Shown here in pieces: positions 34,700 through 45,693 of a DNA stretch of 64,000 nt. How positions within the stretch are numbered: the stretch's first letter is position 1; each line of letters starts with the position of its first letter. Source of the stretch: Hydnum rufescens UP504 (taxonomy: Eukaryota; Basidiomycota; Agaricomycetes; Cantharellales; Hydnaceae); the NCBI GenBank assembly GCA_014904985.1, contig MU129111.1, positions 42,485 to 106,484 on the forward strand, read 5' to 3'. Under the pieces are notes generated by a model, which made no database searches, was not told the DNA's origin, and saw nothing but the letters and a program-made list of their open reading frames with translations. Both the position numbers and the translations under genes were made by a program.

Positions 34700-35151
34700 T
34701 ATGACAGTATTCTGGCCGAGCCAAAAGAGATCCAGAGATCCTGAAAGTTCTTGATGCTCTGTGTATCCGCCAGTTGGATTCAATCATGCACTTGTGCACA
34801 GGCTTTGAAGGCCTCAATGAGATCATACCCCACATCTCTTCACACTGTTTGCAATATTACCTCATGATTCTTCTGCACTCTTGTATTGCTCTCGGACGAG
34901 ATGGGAGACCCGGGCTGCCTTGATACACCGGTTGTACTGCGGGTTCGAATTGTATGACTTGTTAGTCTTTGATGAGTCATCAAACATATTCAGAAATATA
35001 TAGGGATCACCAAATGCAATCATTGTCCTCATGCCAATAGATGATCAAGTGTGGGTATCTGCAAGTTTGATAAGACACCACTCCCTGCTAGTCCATCTGA
35101 GGCTACCATAATCCCAGTAAAGGTGAAAAAGTTGCTGCTTTGTGAAACCAT
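34700..35151 (-). pseudogene. Truncated F-box gene fragment, copy C, CpG-eroded
   Basis: Starts ATGGTTTC at 35151 like copy B and aligns with copies A and B through the TRRIKAA and LVRERYES region, but with many stops and indels. Positions that are CG in copy B often read TG or CA here: ccgccttgcgttcgg in copy B corresponds to ctgccttgcactcag in this copy near 35231. It adjoins the CpG-poor transposon block. Homology to the duplicated unit ends near 35280. Confidence 0.75.
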
Positions 35152-35746
35152 TATGGTGCAACAACTGGGGCACAAGAATGGACACAACCATTTAATGGAA
35201 TAATTATGGTGGCCACCACTGGTGATGCTGCCTTGCACTCAGACCATGGTCTCTGCTTCTCTTGTGACAAAGCACTAGGCCCACTTTCCAACCCCAAAAC
35301 TTCATTTGTAGCTCTGAACTCATGGAGTCAAGTGGTTGCTGGTGAAGCAACAGCTAGTGCCCAATCTCAGTCTCACCTTGCTTGTATTCCTTTCTGATGA
35401 TGTCTAATAGCTGGAGGATTGGATCAGTGCAAGTGTGCTCACTAGAGGGGGGGTTTTTGGGTAAACTTCAAAACCTCTGGAGACCCAGAGATCTAAGCAA
35501 TCAGTCTGAAATTTGGTGAGTCACTTTGAATATATTAACCATCTACTGCAGATTTTTGGCCAAATCCCATGAGTGGGGGTCCTATGGAATGGGTGCTTAT
35601 TTTCATGTTCATGCCCCTCTAGAGCAATGGGGAGGCAATGGATTCTATCAACATGTTGTACACAGAATACTGTAAGTACTAGTACACTTTGTGCAAGTTA
35701 TAGAAAACTTGGATGCATGGATGTCTGGTAACTAGAAGGGGGTGAC
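35152..35746. other. End of duplication stub, then repeat-derived DNA
   Basis: The first 130 bases continue the stub of unit C, matching the spacer of unit B. The rest is AT-rich, CpG-poor sequence without genes and includes a run of seven G near 35445. Confidence 0.5.
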
Positions 35747-36156
35747 TGTCACAAGTCATACTTGTGATCTCAATCATGTGTGCAAGATAACCACAACTCT
35801 CCCATGATCACATGACAGCTACCCCTCATCATCCCATTATTTATATATTGCACCACCTCCTTTAATAAAATCCCTTTAACCTTCTAGTATATAAGTAGAT
35901 ACATCTTGTAACCTCAACTCTTCAGAAGATCAAGAATATATGTCTCTGGATTGACTCTCTTCTCATCAATTCTATTCATCTCTTGTGTCAAGTCTCTTTG
36001 GGAATTCAGTTCATTCCACTTTGCTCTCCACATTCTCATCTTCCATGAAATTATGTAATCCTCACTTCATGATTTCATCAATCATCTTAGGGGCTTCCCA
36101 TTCATACTTGGCCTGATTACATAATCACCTCCCTGTACTATGAATGACCCTTAACA
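35747..36156 (+). repeat. Solo LTR with 5-bp target duplication
   Basis: The 410-bp sequence begins TGTCACAAGTCATAC and ends CCCTTAACA (TG...CA). It is flanked on both sides by GTGAC (35742-35746 and 36157-36161). A TATA-like tatataagtag near 35890 sits where an LTR promoter is expected. No partner LTR is visible, so this is the product of recombination between two LTRs. The superfamily cannot be told. Confidence 0.8.
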
Positions 36157-36264
36157 GTGACTCAACATTGATAAATGTGTGGAAGCCTTAACACACAATC
36201 AATCACAATGGAAATTGAATATCCACATATGTTGTGTAAGACCTCTTATCACCCCCAATTTCAG

Positions 36265-36465
36265 CCAAATCCCATGTGTGGAAGCCCCACCCACATCAGA
36301 CTCCTACCCAGTTGTCTGTCACATGTGCCTCATGTCTCTGAGAAACAGCCAAGACATGAGAAATGAGGCAAACCTGACAGATGATTGGCTATGTGTTGTG
36401 CTTTATTTGTGCTGGAAATTTATGGAGGAATTGGTCTCCTATCCTCATGTTGCTTGACTGATTGA
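36265..36465 (+). repeat. Left arm of interrupted inverted repeat
   Basis: Matches the reverse complement of about 49275-49490: for example cagactcctacccagttgtc here against cagactcctaccctgttgtc, and a shared aatgaggcaaacctgacaga. The arms are separated only by the pogo and LTR insertions and about 180 bp of original sequence, so they are the two halves of an older fold-back element. Confidence 0.75.
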
Positions 36466-36502
36466 TTGATATCTGAGTGACAATGAAGATCATCAATGTT
36501 AC

Positions 36503-36973
36503 TGTTAGTGGTGTCAGGAGTCCCTTAAGCCATGGAACAACTTCATTCTCTTAATTGGATTTACTATAGTTTTCCAGTACAAACCAGTGGAAAGCTTCTC
36601 CTCACAGAGGAGTTTGGTGCTGCCCTGGGAGTTGCCCTTTCTTACATAGCCTCCCTTAGTCATGTAGTCTGTATAGAAAGAGCTGTGGAAATACCCGGAA
36701 AATGTATCTTTTCTACCACCATCAACTGTCCATCTCATAGAGTCATGGACCTGTTGATTACACACTACACACTGTGCGACTCCCAGCTTTATGACTAAAC
36801 CTTCTTACTTTGCCCTAGTGGGCATAGAAACCCTAACCCTCCAGGAACTGTTAGCCTGTCAGGCTAGGCAGAATGGTCTCAGTCCCATGGACTGGACTAA
36901 TCCATTGGAACCAGAACCTCCTCCATCCTCTGGTCCCTCCCCACTCCTTAATTTGGATACTACCAAATTAACA
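36503..36973 (+). repeat. 5' LTR of the 9.2-kb element
   Basis: TG...CA ends; nearly identical to 45220-45689, with small differences such as acccgg against acctgg and ttggat against tcagat. Confidence 0.9.
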
Positions 36974-38113
36974 CTGGTGGAGTGTGTAAGAACTCCATTG
37001 GCGGGTCCCTACAGGACTGCCCATGGTTTGAACTCAGCACCCTCATCCTCCTTCTGCACACCCTCAGATGCAATTATTCGTGATTCGAATGTTGGCAAGA
37101 GTGCCTTCAGATCCTTGACAGCTCAACATCTAACATCCTCATCCACTTATGGGAATCGGTTGCCTAACCCCCTGCCTTGCAGGGTGGATACCTCAAGAAG
37201 GGTGGCCACTCCCCTTAAAAAATATGGTGACCCTAGCCTCATAAGGATCACCGACGGCTGGCACCTGTCTCATCCTAGGCCTTACGATGTTCTTATGGAT
37301 GCAAATGTAGCTCTCCCATCCTTCAAGGATCAGTCTCCTGGAACTTCTGTTTCCAGACAAGCCCACAAGCCACTCATAGATGGAACTCTTAGCCCCCTCT
37401 TGAAGAGGGTGGATACCTCAAGAAGGGTGGTCACTCCCCTAAATTTGTGTCATGACACGCAATCCTTGGGCCATCGCCAAGTTCATTCTGGCTATAATAT
37501 GGGCTTGTGTCCTGCTCCCTCCACAGTATCTAGCTACCAGTCAAATGAGGCCTCAAGAACCACCTGGTTGGGGAATGCACATCACAGGACTCAGTTCTGT
37601 CATTCTGTTAATGAAGTCACCCCCTCAAGCCATGACTACAGTTCTGGGATTCATAATCTGTCTTTCCCATCCTATGAGACTATCCAGGCTTCACTGCATC
37701 GAAGCAATAAGTTCAACTTCTGTAAAGCCATGAATCTTATTTCTACATGGCTCAACTGGCTACTCTATGACCTAAATGTGGACTCGAGTTGTTTCCTTAG
37801 TCGGATTGTGCATGAGTCCTCCAGGGATTCAGTTTGTTACAAACTGGATATGGTACTAGCACACCCGATCTCGCAATGTGGATATGTACTACAGGAGGTA
37901 GTACAGGAAACTGTACAATTTCATGGAGTAATGTCGTGTGCAGGGCACAAAGTCAGTTTGAGTGACCTTGAGTACTCAGGTCTCATAAATGGGTCACGCT
38001 CCTTGGATGAGCTCCAGTATATAGTCTCGCAAGTGCAGCTGCGTCTCAGAGAAGCCCTGAACATAATAGCCTTCCATTCAAAACCCCCTGGGGTTAGAAT
38101 TCTTGACACCTGA
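36791..38113 (+). other. Long open frame (440 codons) from LTR into the interior
   Basis: Starts in the LTR (MTKPSYFALVGIETLTLQEL) and runs 1.3 kb. It is Ser/Pro/His-rich. A duplicated phrase, RVDTSRRVATPL and later RVDTSRRVVTPL, occurs about 220 bases apart. It sits where gag would be, but no capsid or zinc-knuckle motif is visible. An ORF this long in otherwise decayed DNA is notable. It may be a remnant gag-like frame or chance in a TGA-poor stretch. Confidence 0.3.
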
Positions 38114-41100
38114 CAAATGGATCATACACTAGGTTCTCATGGTTCCCCTTGGAGGGACTCCCAGATAGAGTGCACATTCCATGCCGTCCTTTTCCAGAAG
38201 CCTGTTGCACAGCAGGGCGACCTACCGCAGATCATAGGACCTAAGTGGGAACTCAACCCCGGAATTCTGACTAAGGACGAGCCTGGGGTAATCAAGACAA
38301 GGCAGCCTTGTAGTTGTACTTTGGGGTTCAATGAATGGTTTGATCCATCCATACCTGCAAGACTCGAATCTGTGATAAGACTCGCACAACTGTCATGCAG
38401 TGTAACTGGGCTGACCAGAGTGGCTACAACTCGCCAATTGGGCACTCACACTGTACACAGGAATAGTACAATGTACTTGCAATCGCGCCTAGGTCTGACT
38501 TCATGGTGCAGGCTCTGAATTCCATACCATCCAGACACTTGAACCCTGATCAGGCACATTTCCACCATTGGAAGGGAAGGATGGTCATTACAAAACTGTT
38601 ATCTGCAAGTGGACTTCAAAATGGTCAGTCAGGCCCCTGCTATGGAATCAGACAATGACGTATGGTGGTCACCCCCACAAGTGGACCTGCCCCAGTGGAA
38701 CATGTTCCAAGATCCAAGTCACACCAATGTCCTGGGTATGACCAATCAAGGCTGTTCTAAGGCCCACGAGGTCGGAACTAGACGAAGGCCTGGACTCAGA
38801 TCTAGCATAGAACCTATTGCCCAAAACCCCGTGCTGATAGTGTTGCGAAAGATTGAAAGATTGCCAAGACCTCATCAGCAACCCTGGACGAATGTTGCTA
38901 GTGAAACTGTCGAAGCCAACATGGATCTATTAAGAACTGTTTCTCCCGAGGGCACAAGACATCTTGAACCCATAGTACGGGACATACAGTTAATGCACCT
39001 GTATTGTCAAAAGGCCGTATCACGTGTCGGTCTCCAGCCCAATCTTGAGGGGCACCCACACAACATAATCAGACTGGCCAAAGTTAGCACAGTTAGAGTA
39101 ACAGCTGTCAAAATCATATTCGTGAGCCACAGGAGAACAATGCCCAAACTAGCTACAGGATGGTTCATCCCCGAATACAGGGACATGCATAATGACCCTT
39201 ATGAGAGCAAACATGTTCCTGTGACAGGGGACAGGCAGAGGTATCTCACTGTTATCCAGTCAGGTGCTGCAGTTGAGACTGGGGGGTGTTGCCATGGCAC
39301 CATACAACATGTCTTGGACCTACCTGCAAGTAATGATCAGCCAAGAATCATTGTTACCAGAGACGATGACTGCTCACTACACCTGCTCTGATGGAACGCA
39401 CTCTGGATCTTAGACCACAAGATTGATGCTCTCAATAGAGTCCCTAGTTGGTCACTAACATGGGCTGAACAAAGTTGGGGCTCGTTCCAAGCAGTCACTA
39501 TGGTCTTCCAATCAAGTTATTCCTTTCTGTGGCATAAATTCCGGAACCTGAATCATCTGGGTGTTCGAATTGTTTTGGACGAGACTTGAAAGGACCTGGG
39601 ATCGGATTCTCAAGACAATGAGACTGTTGAATCTGGACAACTAATTCTGATCAGAGTCTGCATGATGTTAATATGCCTACAAGGGACTTGAAGAGGAATG
39701 GATTGCCTTCCCTTCAAAAATGGCGCTGGCCCTTCAAGCTCAGGCACCACAACAGATCAAGACAGTGAACAAAACCATAAGGCCTACCACCATTCAACGG
39801 GCTGGACTGAAGATCTGCTGGGTATTCAAGGCACATTGGACAGGACTCGGGGAGCTCCAGCCTTTAGATACCAAGGCAACATAACTGTCGATAACAAGTG
39901 CAACAAGGCCAAGCCAATCAGGGCTCCCACAGCTCATCGAGTGGGCGTTACCATCATACTTGGGAATGGTATCCAATAGTCTAAACGGAATGGGTGGTCC
40001 GACTCATTCAGGATCATGAAAACCAAGCAAATAGAGAGATTCTTGTGACCTGAACATTCCATGGTGGCTATGAGCACTGCTGTAACCAGGAAAGACAGGT
40101 ATATGTCATGAGATGGTTCCCCGAACTCAAGCTCCATTACAAGCAAGGAAGAGGGATGAAATTACGAATTACTCCTAAGAACAACCACAGTTCTCCCACC
40201 TAGTCACAGACCCCAGGTCCCAATTCATACGGACAGGCAAGATATGACAGGGGGTGGCCTCATGAGGATCATGTATGGTCATTCGAGAACTCCGCGCCCA
40301 GGGATAGAGCTTTCAATTAGAAAGTGCTGGCCCACAGAGGATTACTTTGATGGAAGCCAAAGGAGGTTGTAAACCATGATAAAGGACATACTTCTTGGAT
40401 GAAGGATGATGTTATGGAACTGCTTTCAATCTGATCCAGGAGGGAATGTCACTACACCACCACATATGTGGTCAAATGAGTTCTTGAAGTTTCCACACCC
40501 CACAATCAGACCCGAATGAAAATACGGGCCCAGAAGGGGTATTGGGGATAATAAGACTGATGATGAATCCTGAGAGTTACGGTGGCATGTCTATTGATAT
40601 ACAAGGATATGTAATCCTGGTGTAAACACGGGCCTGAATATGAAGTCTTGTCCACATGCTCCTTCCTCGTCTGTAGTATTGTTCATCTGTAGAAATCAAG
40701 GGAGCCAGACCCTGGATGCCCTGGTGCCAAGGCCCCGAGACTGTAAGGCCAGTGACAACAGGGCAAAACTGCTTATTGCAGTACAATTCGGGACGACCGC
40801 AGGTCCCAGACGAAAAACCCCAGAGGATGTCAAGCTGTCCAGATCCTGAACGAAGCCTATTAAGCAAATGGCTTTGGGAAATGACTCTAAATCCAACGAA
40901 CGATGTCATGGTCGGGTCAGCTTCCATCGACAATTCTCGGATGCCTACTTCATTGTCAGCTTCTACAAGATGATCCAGAATAGAGGGGCTATACTCTCCG
41001 ACTTTGAGAACGTTGACACGGGCCTCCATCATGACAGGACCTGTATTTGGGAAGGCAATATAGTCGATCTCATCTTCAAGACCATCATTGAGTACCATAC

Positions 41101-44100
41101 TCCATGCTGCACATATGTACCACTTGACACCTTCGTGTCTGGACTAAATGAGCTTACCCCATGGGAGCTCACTAGTGCCTTCAATGAACACGAGCTTGAG
41201 TTCACTGACAGCATGTTTGATACTGATGTCGGGGAACCTCCTAAGGATATGCCTAAACCTTCTGGATCCGTATCCCAACCAGACCAGCCAGTAATAGGAA
41301 TGGTGAAGTACTGGCATTCCATCAAAATCATGAGCAGGGTCAAAAGGAACCGATCTCACGAACTTCTACAAAATGCCATTTGAACCTTAGAAAGGCTAGC
41401 CTCCACCAATGCGCCCAAAGGGAGCACAGATACGAAGAATCTTTACCACATAGCCTTGTGGAGCCTTGTACTCCTACACAGATCAACAGAGTGAGCCGGA
41501 GCCTGTACAACTACTGAAATGACCCCAGAAATCTTATTTGCGAATGGTATGGAGCCTCAACGTGATGTGACCGAGCTGATCGGAGCTCCTATGACTCACA
41601 GAGTGACTGCAAAACCCAAGTAGATAGAGGAATTCTTGTGACCCAAATATTCCATAGTGACTACAAGTGCTGTCGTAGCCAGAAAGGACGAGTATATATT
41701 TCAAAACAGCTACCCACAAAGAGGAGGTAGTAACGATATGGCACAGCCACCTCCATTGGTGGGTCTGATCCAATGGAACAGTTTCCTGGTCCCAGACCCT
41801 ACGGACAGTCAAGATATGACAGGTGGAGGCCTCCCAAGGCCATATGAGGTTGGGCCTAAGTGGAAATTTAAGTTTGGTAACTCAAGTCAAGATGATGTGC
41901 ACAATACCGAGTCTATGGACCAAAGCTCCAAGGTGGCCCAAAAATGCTACAGGGATGGATGCCAGGATACAATGTTTACGGGCCTGTCAAAGTTTGAAGC
42001 CACTCCTCAGGATTGTCATCAGTGAGTAGAACAGGACTACTTCACATTGCCACTGCCGCAAATGGAACACATTGCCATGATCACAGGCATCCTTATCATT
42101 AGAAAAGGACCTGGTCCAACAAAATGGATTCCCATTACTGAACCTTATGAGTACTTGAGGTGCAGTACACAGGAACTTGTCCCAAGCCAGACAAAAATCC
42201 CCAGAGACAGTCCCCAGATCCCACATGAAGCCTATCAGGTGCATGGTCTTAGGAAACCATGTCAATTCATCTGAAGATATACCAGTTTGACTCTTGCCCA
42301 CCAATGATTCTTGGATACCCCCCTTATCACTTGGATAAAATGGTTGTTATTGAACCCAAACCAGTCATCATTAAGTGGCATGCCTGATACTGATGTTGAT
42401 GACTGGACAAAGTCCATGGAATATCGGGAGTATAAAATGAACGAGGTCACCCAGTGGTCTCGGCAGGTGGTTCTAAACTGGCCTGCCAAGTACGAATCTG
42501 GGCTGTGGCAACCTGCCACTGAGGCACCATGAAGTCTTCAGTTGTTGATGTATGATCAGATCTGTGTTAAAGGATTGTCAGAGCTCTATCAAAGGATTCA
42601 ATCAGAAATTCCATCATACCTCTATTGGGCAGCTCTGATTAGAAAGGAAGGATACAACAATGTTCTGATCCAAAGCTCACTGTGGCAATTCCCTCCGAAT
42701 TACGAAATAATGCAACGGTGCTACCTTAGATCCTATACCAAAAATACCAAGCTCTCATGGTTGCACAAAACCCAATTGAGTATTGTCACAGTCAGGGGGG
42801 ACAAGTACCCATCACTGTACTGCGACAATGTGTGGCCTCCGCAGTTGAATGAAGCCACAGTGTCCCTGACAAAATTGCGTCAAGAGCCAACAAACAACCA
42901 AAGGATGAGAGTTTGTGGTTTTGCATGGTTTGCCTGTTATAGCAAAAAGGTTGAGTACCAGAGGTTTCCATACCACAGGAACATGTGAGGGGTCGAATGA
43001 GGCCAACTATCTGATCAATTTGCTGCTGTGAAACTCGATATAAGAAGGGGATTCCAATGCAGTTTGTTACTCTACCACAATTGCAGATGCTGGTGTAAAG
43101 GAAGACTTGTCTTACAAGGGTCCACAATGTATCTTGATCCCTCCTGGTACAGGTTCCATTGCCATTTTGTACTATGCACTCGTAACCAGACATAGGGTCA
43201 GCAGTCTGCCCCATGAAACTATGATAGCCTCTGGGCTTAAAGTTCTTCATTTCCAAGCTAAAAAGCCAGTGGGCAGGAACTGAATGATATTACGAGATGA
43301 TCATAGTCATTACCACCAAATCAGTAACTACACAAAATGTCACCTTGAGCTCTCACCCGAACACATGTACCCTCATGGTAATGGCCTCCCTTGCCCGATC
43401 AAGATCTATGTGTTTCAGTATGGAGCCTCTAGTTGTACCTAGTAGACTAGAAATGTGCCATACCTTCGACCCTCAGTCTCTCCTATGACTGTCACAGGAA
43501 CCCATAGTAGGAACTGTTACCTGTCATCCTGAGAAGGACTCTGTTACTGTGCAACAGAAAAAAAGTAGTCTCATAGACTGAAGCAACAGGATTAGCATCG
43601 CCAACCATGGAGTGACATCGTGAGGTTGTCGCCAGTCCGATCACAATAACCTCAGGACCTCACAAAGGTGCAGAAATGTACCAAAGATGTCTAGCCAACA
43701 GGCTTGGACCAAAGTTCTGAACTCACCTGTAGAGTGGAGCAATGGTAGCCATCATTACCTCAGACTCACTCATTTGGATACTTGAAATGGTCCCACCGAA
43801 CAGATCTTGGACAATAGGCCCTTGATATTGGAGCCTCATTGTTGAGCTCTGTTAAAGGCTCAGATGTCGGTTGGCATTGATGCCAGTGAGCTTCCGGACC
43901 CTTTGGGGATCTGAAACATGTTGGATAGGATGTTAAAGGGTTGGGTACTAAATAGTTGAGACAGCAAAACTGTCAGCATCGGACCTGAAGTCTTGAGGAC
44001 TAAAATAAAAGAACCTTATAACAATGCTGAACTGGATGAACTGTTCAACCTGTTTGCTCCTACAAAATTCAGGTCAACCATGATGTCCACACAAGTTAGT

Positions 44101-45219
44101 GACCCTGCCACAACCACAGGTCTCATAGTCAGTAAAAATAAATCATCATTACGGAGCTGCTTCCCACGGATGGAACGGAGTGACAATGTGGTACAACCTT
44201 CCCCATGAATGGACCTGCTTCAAGGGAATGTCAAACTTGACAACCCATGGACATACTGCCTTCTTAGCCCTTGGATTCATTTACTTCTCCCATGGAACCT
44301 CGTGAAACCCATCCCTGGCCTTGTTGAAGAGTTGCAGACACACGGAAAGGGAAATCTGTTGGAGCCATTCGAGGCTCAGAGGAAGCATGATGGGAGATAC
44401 ACCCCACACCTGATCAAACCCACATCAGACAGCTTCTGATCACCAATTACCAATCTAGTCCCAACCGAAGGGTTGCTGGATCACTGTTGGCAGGCCTGGA
44501 CAGATACCACAGATGAGGAAGTCGAATTGGATGACACAGTTAGGGAAATAGAATATTCACCACAGAGTCGTGATCTGTGGGCAAAGGGGAGCAAACTTGG
44601 GGCCAGTCCCTTGTTTGGTCACACAGGGAAGGAGTATCATGGTGCACAGCTAGGGGTTACAGTCGATAAAACACTAGGGCTCGGGCATCCCTGTAACCCA
44701 TATGGAGCAGGGAGCACAAGCCTCCAACGAAAACCTCCAGAGCTACACCTTAACTTGTGGAGTCCGAATGTCCCAACTAGCATGACCGCTTTTGGCACCA
44801 TGAGTCAAGCCGCATTTTGTCGTATATTACATCTATGGAGTCACAACAGGCAACCCCCCAGGTACTTGGCCCAGCCTAAGCCATGCCCCCCATTAGGTCA
44901 ACTGGCCCAGCCCACATGATCGAGATAAAACAAATGCGCACCTTCCAGTCCAAGTCTTCATATGGCGCTGATTCGAGCCAAAAGGGGACATTCAGAGCCT
45001 GCATGTTTTTGGCTATCCACATTCCAATGGAACAAACCCCTATAGTCTCCCATCTCCACTTGCCTCCACAGTGACCCCAACTCTCATCAATATCAGCTCC
45101 AAAATGTTGGTAATTTGGTCTTCAGCTGAACAGCAGCCCCTGCTGCATACCCTCGAATATTCTACCCATGGGCAATACTGCAAAGTTATCCCTTCATGGC
45201 TGAAGGGACTGGGGGGCTG

Positions 45220-45689
45220 TGTTAGTGGTGTCAGGAGTCCCTTAAGCCATGGAACAACTTCATTCTCTTAATTGGATTTACTATAGTTTTCCAGCACAAA
45301 CCAGTGGAAAGCTTCTCCTCACAGAGGAGTTTGGTGCTGCCCTGGGAGTTGCCCTTTCTTACATAGCCTCCCTTAGTCATGTAGTCTGTATAGAAAGAGC
45401 TGTGGCAATACCTGGAAATGTATCTTTTCTACCACCATCAACTGTCTGTCTCATAGAGTCGCAGACCTGTTGATTATGCACTACACACTGTGCGACTCCC
45501 AGCTTTATGACTAAACCTTCTTACTTTGCCCTAGTGGGCATAGAAACCCTAACCCTCCAGGAACTGTTAGCCTGTTGGGCTAGGCGGAATGGTCTCAGCC
45601 CCATGGACTGGACTAATCCATTGGAACCAGAACCTCCTCCATCCTCTGGTCCCTCCCCACTCCTTAATTCAGATACTACCGAATTAACA
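45220..45689 (+). repeat. 3' LTR of the 9.2-kb element
   Basis: Pair of the 5' LTR, preceded by the polypurine stretch ending ggggggctg and followed by the GTTAC duplication, whose last base is also the first base of the adjoining pogo element. Confidence 0.9.
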
Positions 45690-45693
45690 GTTA

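Larger units (their letters stand above)
12900..35280. repeat. Tandem segmental duplication F-box/NLR/GMC (unit A 12.9-25.9, unit B 25.9-34.6, stub C 34.6-35.3 kb)
   Basis: The order and strand of F-box, spacer, NLR and GMC repeat in direct orientation. Each copy starts with an F-box sequence. Without the 1.8-kb and 0.75-kb insertions and the FMO segment, unit A would be close to the 8.7 kb of unit B. Shared introns, flanks and two unoccupied transposon sites confirm that whole blocks, not single genes, were copied. Confidence 0.9.
36503..45689 (+). mobile_element. 9.2-kb LTR retrotransposon without recognisable pol
   Basis: Two LTRs of 471 and 470 bp (36503-36973 and 45220-45689), both starting TGTTAGTGGTGTCAGG and ending AATTAACA, are flanked by GTTAC (36498-36502 and 45690-45694). 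A possible primer-binding site TGGTGGAGTGTG follows the left LTR, and a purine-rich gaagggactggggggctg precedes the right LTR. The 8.2-kb interior has long open stretches but no protease, reverse transcriptase, RNase H or integrase motif on either strand. It contains diverged internal repeats and few CG dinucleotides. This fits a large non-autonomous derivative (LARD-like) or an element whose proteins are unrecognisable. Confidence 0.88.

Noticed and set aside
38117..43256. Numerous 60-260 codon frames inside the 9.2-kb LTR element
   Set aside because: No retroelement or host motif, frames change constantly, and internal repeats plus CpG loss explain them better; only the first 440-codon frame is kept as a low-confidence feature.
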